Of a DNA stretch of 45,625 bases, positions 40,762 to 45,625 are shown piece by piece. How positions within the stretch are numbered: the first letter of the stretch is position 1; each line of letters begins with the position of its first letter. Position numbers and translations under genes: made by a program. The stretch comes from Roseburia porci (GTDB taxonomy: Bacteria; Bacillota; Clostridia; Lachnospirales; Lachnospiraceae), in assembly GCF_009695765.1 (NCBI RefSeq), contig NZ_VUNI01000024.1, positions 1-45,625 on the forward strand, read 5' to 3'. Below the pieces are notes generated by a model. It ran no database searches, was not told the DNA's origin, and saw nothing but the letters and a program-made list of their open reading frames with translations.

Positions 40762-42837
40762 ATGATTAAGTTTGGAAAAGGAGTTGTAAAGTTTCGAATC
40801 CCGATTCTGATTCTTTCGTTTCTTCTGCTCATTCCGGCGGCGATTGGCTATTTCAATACCAGAGTCAACTACGATATTCTTTCGTATCTGCCATCTGACA
40901 TTGAAACGATGAAAGGTCAGGATATTCTGCTGAATGAGTTTGGAACGGGTGCATTTTCCTTTGTCGTCATAGAGGGCATGGATGACAAGGATATTGATAC
41001 CCTTGCAGATGAGATCGAAGATGTGGATCATGTCAAGGATGTAATCTGGTATGGTTCGGTAGCTGATTTCAGCATTCCAAAAGAAGTTCTTCCGGATGAT
41101 ATAAATGAGTTTTTCCATAATGCGGATCAGGACAGTCAGCTGATGGCAATCCTGTATGACGATTCTATGGCATCGGACGGAACAATGGCAGCAATTGATG
41201 AGATTCAGACAAAAGTAACAGACCAGTGCTATATCAGTGGTATGGCATCGGTAATCAATGATATCCGTAAGCTGTCCATGAAAGAAGTACCAATTTATGT
41301 TGTCCTTGCGGTTGTTCTTTCACTTGTTGTGTTATCGCTGACAATGGATTCCGGTTTTGTCCCATTCCTGTTTCTGCTCAGTATCGGAATGGCGATCATT
41401 TATAACATGGGAACCAACGTATTCAAAGGGGAGATTTCTTATATTACACAGGCACTGGCAGCAGTCCTTCAGCTTGGTGTAACAATGGACTATTCCATTT
41501 TCCTGTGGCACAGTTACGAAGAACAGCAGGAGCGTTTTAACGGAGATAAAAATCGTGCGATGGCACATGCAATATCCGCTACATTGACATCCGTAATCGG
41601 AAGCTCGATCACAACCGTTGCCGGATTCGTAGCGCTCTGCTTCATGAGCTTTACTCTTGGACTTGACCTCGGTGTTGTCATGGCAAAAGGTGTTATATTT
41701 GGTGTAATCGGATGTGTAACGATCCTGCCGTCTATGATCCTTGTATTTGACAAACTGATCGAGAAGACAAAACACAGAGCAATCATTCCGGATCTTGGAA
41801 AAATTGCAAACTGGATCACAAAACACTATGTTGTTTTTGCAATTCTTTTTGTAATTATCCTGTTCCCGGCAATCTTTGGATATCGTAACACCAGTGTGTA
41901 TTATGATCTTGCAGGAACACTTCCAAAGACACTGCAGAGTATCCAGGGTAATGACAAACTGACATCCGACTATAACATGGGTGCGACGGATATCATTATC
42001 GCAGACAGTTCCTTATCTGCAAAAGACAGCCAGAACATGATCGCGGAAATTGAAAAGGTTGACGGTGTCAAGATGGCAGCATCCTTAGATTCCATCGCCG
42101 GACCATCAATCCCTGAGGAAGCAATTCCGGATAATGTCAAAGACATTATGAAAAACGGAGATTATCAGATGATGCTTGTAACCTCCGAATATGCGACAGC
42201 TTCCGATGAAGTCAACAACCAGTGTAATGAGATCAACAAGATCATTAAGAAATACGATAACAGCGCAATGCTGATCGGTGAAGCTCCTTGTACAAAGGAT
42301 CTGATCGAGATCACCAATACGGACTTCGCGCGAGTAAGTGCAGTATCCATCGGTGCAATTTTTGTCATTATCTTATTTGTATTTAAGTCGATCTCACTTC
42401 CGGTTATTCTGGTAGCAGTAATCGAGTTGGCCATCTTTATTAATATGGGTATTCCGTATTATACGGGAACGGTTCTTCCGTTTATTGCATCGATCGTTAT
42501 CGGAACCATTCAGTTAGGAGCGACTGTCGATTATGCAATTCTTATGACAAACAAATATAAGAGAAACCGTAATCACGGCATGGAAAAAAGAGAAGCCATC
42601 AGTAGTGCACTGCAGAGTTCCATTCAGTCCATTATGGTCAGCGCATTCAGTTTCTTTGCTGCAACCTTTGGCGTAGGTCTTTATTCCAATATTGATATGA
42701 TCAGTTCGCTGTGTAACCTGATGGCACGTGGCGCAATTATCAGTATGTTCGTTGTAATCTTTATCCTGCCATCGATGTTTATGATCTTTGACCGTATCAT
42801 CTGTGCGACAAGTGCAGGATTTAAACCGAAAAAATAA
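40762..42837 (+). CDS. MMPL/RND-family exporter
   Basis: This 691-aa membrane transporter is built as two repeats. Each has one helix, an external domain (NYDILSYLPSDIETMKGQDILLNEFG...; VYYDLAGTLPKTLQSIQGNDKL...) and a five-helix bundle with the proton-relay region (TMDYSIFLWHSYEEQ and ATVDYAILMTNKYK). MMPL proteins export lipids, peptides or drugs by proton-motive force. AGAAGGTGTG precedes the ATG. The secreted YhgE-like gene begins 15 bp after the stop, so the two probably act together at the cell surface. Confidence 0.92.
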   Translation: MIKFGKGVVKFRIPILILSFLLLIPAAIGYFNTRVNYDILSYLPSDIETMKGQDILLNEFGTGAFSFVVIEGMDDKDIDTLADEIEDVDHVKDVIWYGSVADFSIPKEVLPDDINEFFHNADQDSQLMAILYDDSMASDGTMAAIDEIQTKVTDQCYISGMASVINDIRKLSMKEVPIYVVLAVVLSLVVLSLTMDSGFVPFLFLLSIGMAIIYNMGTNVFKGEISYITQALAAVLQLGVTMDYSIFLWHSYEEQQERFNGDKNRAMAHAISATLTSVIGSSITTVAGFVALCFMSFTLGLDLGVVMAKGVIFGVIGCVTILPSMILVFDKLIEKTKHRAIIPDLGKIANWITKHYVVFAILFVIILFPAIFGYRNTSVYYDLAGTLPKTLQSIQGNDKLTSDYNMGATDIIIADSSLSAKDSQNMIAEIEKVDGVKMAASLDSIAGPSIPEEAIPDNVKDIMKNGDYQMMLVTSEYATASDEVNNQCNEINKIIKKYDNSAMLIGEAPCTKDLIEITNTDFARVSAVSIGAIFVIILFVFKSISLPVILVAVIELAIFINMGIPYYTGTVLPFIASIVIGTIQLGATVDYAILMTNKYKRNRNHGMEKREAISSALQSSIQSIMVSAFSFFAATFGVGLYSNIDMISSLCNLMARGAIISMFVVIFILPSMFMIFDRIICATSAGFKPKK

Positions 42838-42852
42838 TAGGAGGATAGGAAA

Positions 42853-45339
42853 ATGAAATTACCTGAATTAAAGAAAAGATTTCAAAATAAATATGTAGTT
42901 CGTATTATTGCCGGCGTTCTTACAATCGCCATGGTCGGAACCGGATTCTCCGTATACACCGTTCATGCAGAGAAAGCAGGAACAGAAGCAGCACAGACAA
43001 CAGACAGTACATCTGATTCTGAGGATGAGTTATCTTTAAGCAGTATGTTAAAAGATAATGTGTCTGTATCCGAAAAGGAGATTGATAAGGACGAGACGGT
43101 ATATCTGATCTCAGATGCCAGTGGTAATGTCAACCAGACAATTGTATCCGATCATCTGATCAACCGTGACAAATCCGACACTTTAAAAGATAAATCTTCT
43201 TTAAAAGATATTGAAAATGTAAAAGGGGATGAGACATTTTCACAGAGTGGAGATGATCTGACGTGGCAGGCAGATGGCAATGACATTTACTATCAGGGAA
43301 CATCGACTGCACAGGCACCTGTTTCACAGAAAGTTACCTACTATCTGGATGGAAAAGAGATCTCACCGGAAGACCTCGCAGGAAAATCCGGAAAGGTAAC
43401 GATCCACTTTGATTATACCAATCATTCTACCTACACTGAGACTGTAAACGGTGAAGAAGTGACTGTATGTGTTCCGTTTGCAGCAATTACCGGCATGGTG
43501 CTCGATGACAGCTTCAGCAATGTAGAAGTTACAAACGGTAAGGTTCAGAATACCGGAAAAGGAAATATCGTAATCGGATATGCACTTCCGGGTTTAAAAG
43601 ACAGTCTGGATCTGAATGACGATGATCTGGATGAGGATGTGGATATTCCAGAGTCCTTTGAAGTAACCGCAGATGTTGAGAATTTCTCACTGGAAACAGC
43701 TATGACGGTTGTCGCAAATGCAGGAAGCTTCTTATCAACCGATGGTTCTTCTGATTTATCTTCAGTTGATGATATGATCGATACATTAACCGATGCAAGT
43801 GAGCAGCTGCAGGATGGCTCCAAACAGCTTTCCGACGGCCTGGATACTTTACAGAGCAGCCTAAAAGAATTCTCAAGCGGAATGAATACATTATCCGGCG
43901 GAATCAAGAGCTACACCGATGGCGCAAAAACACTTGGCAATGGAATTAATACTTTAAACGAGAAACTTTCTGCTCTGACTGAGGGACGTTTAACCCTGAC
44001 ACAGGGAGTAAATACTTTGAATTCCAGTGCAGCTACAATCCGGGATGGAATTGGCACGCTGGATTCGGCATTAAATACACAGCTTACGGATGCTGAAAAG
44101 GCTTCTTATGCAGCACAGGCTGCATCGCAGGCAGCAGCATCTGTGGAAGGACAGAAGGATTCAATTGGGGCACAGGCAGCCGCACTTGCACAGCAGTCAA
44201 TTAAGGCTCAGAGCAATGCGATATCAAAACAGGCGGCTGATACTGCAACAAAAGAAATTGAAAGTCAGCTGGATGCAATTGGAACACAGGCATCTGATGC
44301 AGTTGATGCACAAGAAATTTCTTCTAAGGTGGCTGAAGAATATAAAAAACAGTTGACTGGTGATCAAACGACGAAGGAGGTAACAGAAGGGCTTAGTGCT
44401 AACTCTGATGCTCAAAAAATGATAGGCTATCTTGCCAAGGGTATGCAGTCTGATTGTGAGGATGGTATTAAATTAAAGGTAAAAGAAGCATTGATAGGGG
44501 CAGGATATTCCGAAGATGCAATTACGCCAGAATTAATTGAAAACACATATCAGGCACAAAATAGAAAGACAATTGCACAGGCAGCATCTGAGATGGCACA
44601 AGAAATGGCTCAGCAGTCAGTAGTAACCGTCGCGTCGAAGGCAGCTGTAACCGCCGCGTCGAAGGCAGCATCTGAGGCAGCAAAGGCAACAGCATTGCAG
44701 GTAGCCGGTCAGGTCGCATCTCAGACCGCAGAGGCAACAGCATCGCAGGTAGCTGGTCAGGTTGCATCTGAGACTGCAAAAAGCACAGCATCGCAGAGCG
44801 CACAGAGTGCAGCATCGCAGGCACTTATAACTGGAATTGAACAGACAAAACAGAATATTGCCGCTCAGATTGAAGAAAAACAGGCAGGAGGATATAGTCT
44901 TGTGACTGGTGCACAGGCGCTTGCGGCAGGAACAAATGAGCTTGCGTCATCTGTTAATGGTTCTTTAAGTTCTGGAATTGATCAGTTAGCTGATGGTGTT
45001 GGACAGCTGGCAGCCGGAGCAAACACTCTGGTATCCAACAATGATACATTGAATTCAGGAGCTGCCCAGTTAGTAAACGGAACCGGTCAGATCGTTGACG
45101 GTGTCAATAAACTGGATACAGGTTCCCACACACTTGCAGATGGAATGGTTGAGTTCAACGAGCAGGGAATCAACAAGATTGTGAATGCATACAAAGGTGA
45201 CTTAAAACCACTTGCAAACAGACTGCAGGCCATGATCGATGCCGGTGAGGATTATCAGAGCTACAGCGACATTGCAGATGGAGCAAACGGAAGCGTGAAG
45301 TTCATCTATAAACTGGATTCCATCAAGGAAGATCAATAA
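42853..45339 (+). CDS. Large secreted YhgE-like repeat protein
   Basis: This 828-aa protein has an N-terminal signal/anchor (VVRIIAGVLTIAMVGTGFSVYTVHA). A folded domain (about 100-300; VTYYLDGKEISPEDLAGKSGKVTIHF) follows, then long helical repeats of the YhgE/Pip kind, LxDGxxxLxxG (LQDGSKQLSDGLDTL, LADGVGQLAAGANTLV, LVNGTGQIVDGVNKLDTG). Between residues about 413 and 660 lies an Ala/Gln/Ser-rich insert with DNA repeats. It has no C-terminal membrane helices, unlike full YhgE. AGGAGGATAGG precedes the ATG. It is the likely extracytoplasmic partner of the MMPL exporter. Confidence 0.85.
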   Translation: MKLPELKKRFQNKYVVRIIAGVLTIAMVGTGFSVYTVHAEKAGTEAAQTTDSTSDSEDELSLSSMLKDNVSVSEKEIDKDETVYLISDASGNVNQTIVSDHLINRDKSDTLKDKSSLKDIENVKGDETFSQSGDDLTWQADGNDIYYQGTSTAQAPVSQKVTYYLDGKEISPEDLAGKSGKVTIHFDYTNHSTYTETVNGEEVTVCVPFAAITGMVLDDSFSNVEVTNGKVQNTGKGNIVIGYALPGLKDSLDLNDDDLDEDVDIPESFEVTADVENFSLETAMTVVANAGSFLSTDGSSDLSSVDDMIDTLTDASEQLQDGSKQLSDGLDTLQSSLKEFSSGMNTLSGGIKSYTDGAKTLGNGINTLNEKLSALTEGRLTLTQGVNTLNSSAATIRDGIGTLDSALNTQLTDAEKASYAAQAASQAAASVEGQKDSIGAQAAALAQQSIKAQSNAISKQAADTATKEIESQLDAIGTQASDAVDAQEISSKVAEEYKKQLTGDQTTKEVTEGLSANSDAQKMIGYLAKGMQSDCEDGIKLKVKEALIGAGYSEDAITPELIENTYQAQNRKTIAQAASEMAQEMAQQSVVTVASKAAVTAASKAASEAAKATALQVAGQVASQTAEATASQVAGQVASETAKSTASQSAQSAASQALITGIEQTKQNIAAQIEEKQAGGYSLVTGAQALAAGTNELASSVNGSLSSGIDQLADGVGQLAAGANTLVSNNDTLNSGAAQLVNGTGQIVDGVNKLDTGSHTLADGMVEFNEQGINKIVNAYKGDLKPLANRLQAMIDAGEDYQSYSDIADGANGSVKFIYKLDSIKEDQ
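44686..44781 (+). repeat. 48-bp tandem repeat inside the YhgE-like gene
   Basis: Two adjacent 48-bp units (44686-44733 and 44734-44781) encode ATALQVAGQVASQTAE and ATASQVAGQVASETAK. A 27-bp-spaced duplication encoding A-S-K-A-A lies just upstream (about 44630-44675). They are in frame, so the copy number can change without breaking the gene. Confidence 0.8.
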
Positions 45340-45362
45340 GGGAAAGACATACGATCATATTG

Positions 45363-45421
45363 AAATGCATTGATACGGGCAGCGCGGGTTGAAAACAGCT
45401 GCCTGTATCTTTGCATTTTTT
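45363..45421 (+). terminator. Terminator of the MMPL-YhgE operon
   Basis: GATACGGGCAGC (45372-45383) pairs with GCTGCCTGTATC (45398-45409). An outer AAATGCA/TGCATTT extension and six T residues follow. After this, 45422-45625 holds no gene I can support. Confidence 0.85.
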
Positions 45422-45625
45422 GAAAACAAAAGACTGGATACACATATTTCACAGATTTACTGTGGAAAAATAAGAGGGAATGAGTATAATTAAATTAACT
45501 AAGACTTCCCATACCTAAAATAGGCTTCGCACCTTGAAAATTCAATACTTCAGCTAACAAAATAGCAATTTATGCCACCACAGCCTCTGGATGGAGTGCA
45601 TTACGCAGATATTTCGGTAGTCTTG

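Noticed and set aside
45422-45625. Possible insertion-sequence end at the right edge
   Set aside because: A stretch ending ASGWSALRRYFGSL reads open to the edge, but it is too short to place in a family and is preceded by a stop.

Overview
The window looks like chromosome of a spore-forming, anaerobic gut Firmicute of the Lachnospiraceae type. The grounds are moderately low GC, strong AGGAGG ribosome-binding sites, rubrerythrin, a CotF-like coat protein, CUT1/LacI sugar uptake, KdpDE-like regulation and a TetR/MMPL/YhgE-like export locus. No rRNA, tRNA, CRISPR array or intact insertion sequence was seen.

Positions 1-9.8 kb are an accessory 'graveyard'. A chemoreceptor scrap, an intact SDR oxidoreductase and rubrerythrin are followed by fragments: a lone receiver domain, the C-terminal end of an AAA ATPase, an excisionase-like gene with a truncated tyrosine integrase, and an ATP-binding HATPase/wHTH regulator broken at a TA repeat. 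Small cassette genes (P-loop kinase, ACT protein, DUF6933-like pair) lie among them. Embedded here is a complete type III toxin-antitoxin locus. It has a promoter, three contiguous 36-nt repeats (antitoxin RNA), a perfect terminator hairpin, and then a ToxN/AbiQ-family endoribonuclease gene.

Positions 9.8-21.6 kb start with a MarR regulator, a Lys-rich membrane protein and an esterase. Next comes a PucR-type regulator facing a putative operon for a guanidino/arginine-type compound: RocB-like M20 hydrolase, DDAH/arginine-deiminase-fold enzyme, amino-acid ABC transporter, HisC-like aminotransferase, D-2-hydroxyacid dehydrogenase and AEC carrier. The leader carries a terminator-like hairpin. The ABC transporter is damaged by a nonsense codon and by a deletion that runs the permease into the ATPase. 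I infer a deiminate/transaminate/reduce/export route.

Positions 21.6-28.3 kb hold a CUT1 sugar ABC transporter (binding protein plus two permeases, no ATPase). Its promoter carries three 12-bp-phased operator repeats. A LacI repressor gene follows, and its stop overlaps the start of a SulP-STAS transporter with an unusual charged C-terminal tail.

Positions 28.3-39 kb hold a MATE exporter with its MarR repressor (operator copies inside the promoter), Tag glycosylase, a short KdpD-like kinase with KdpE-like regulator, an unannotated 30-aa membrane peptide overlapping a cation/proton antiporter with RCK_C domains, a coat-F-like protein, Nudix hydrolase, cardiolipin synthase, SseB-like protein and YbaK deacylase. 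YbaK and a DUF308/HdeD membrane protein diverge from a roughly 250-bp imperfect palindrome. Positions 39.7-45.3 kb hold a small protein, a TetR regulator, an MMPL/RND exporter and a large secreted YhgE-like repeat protein.
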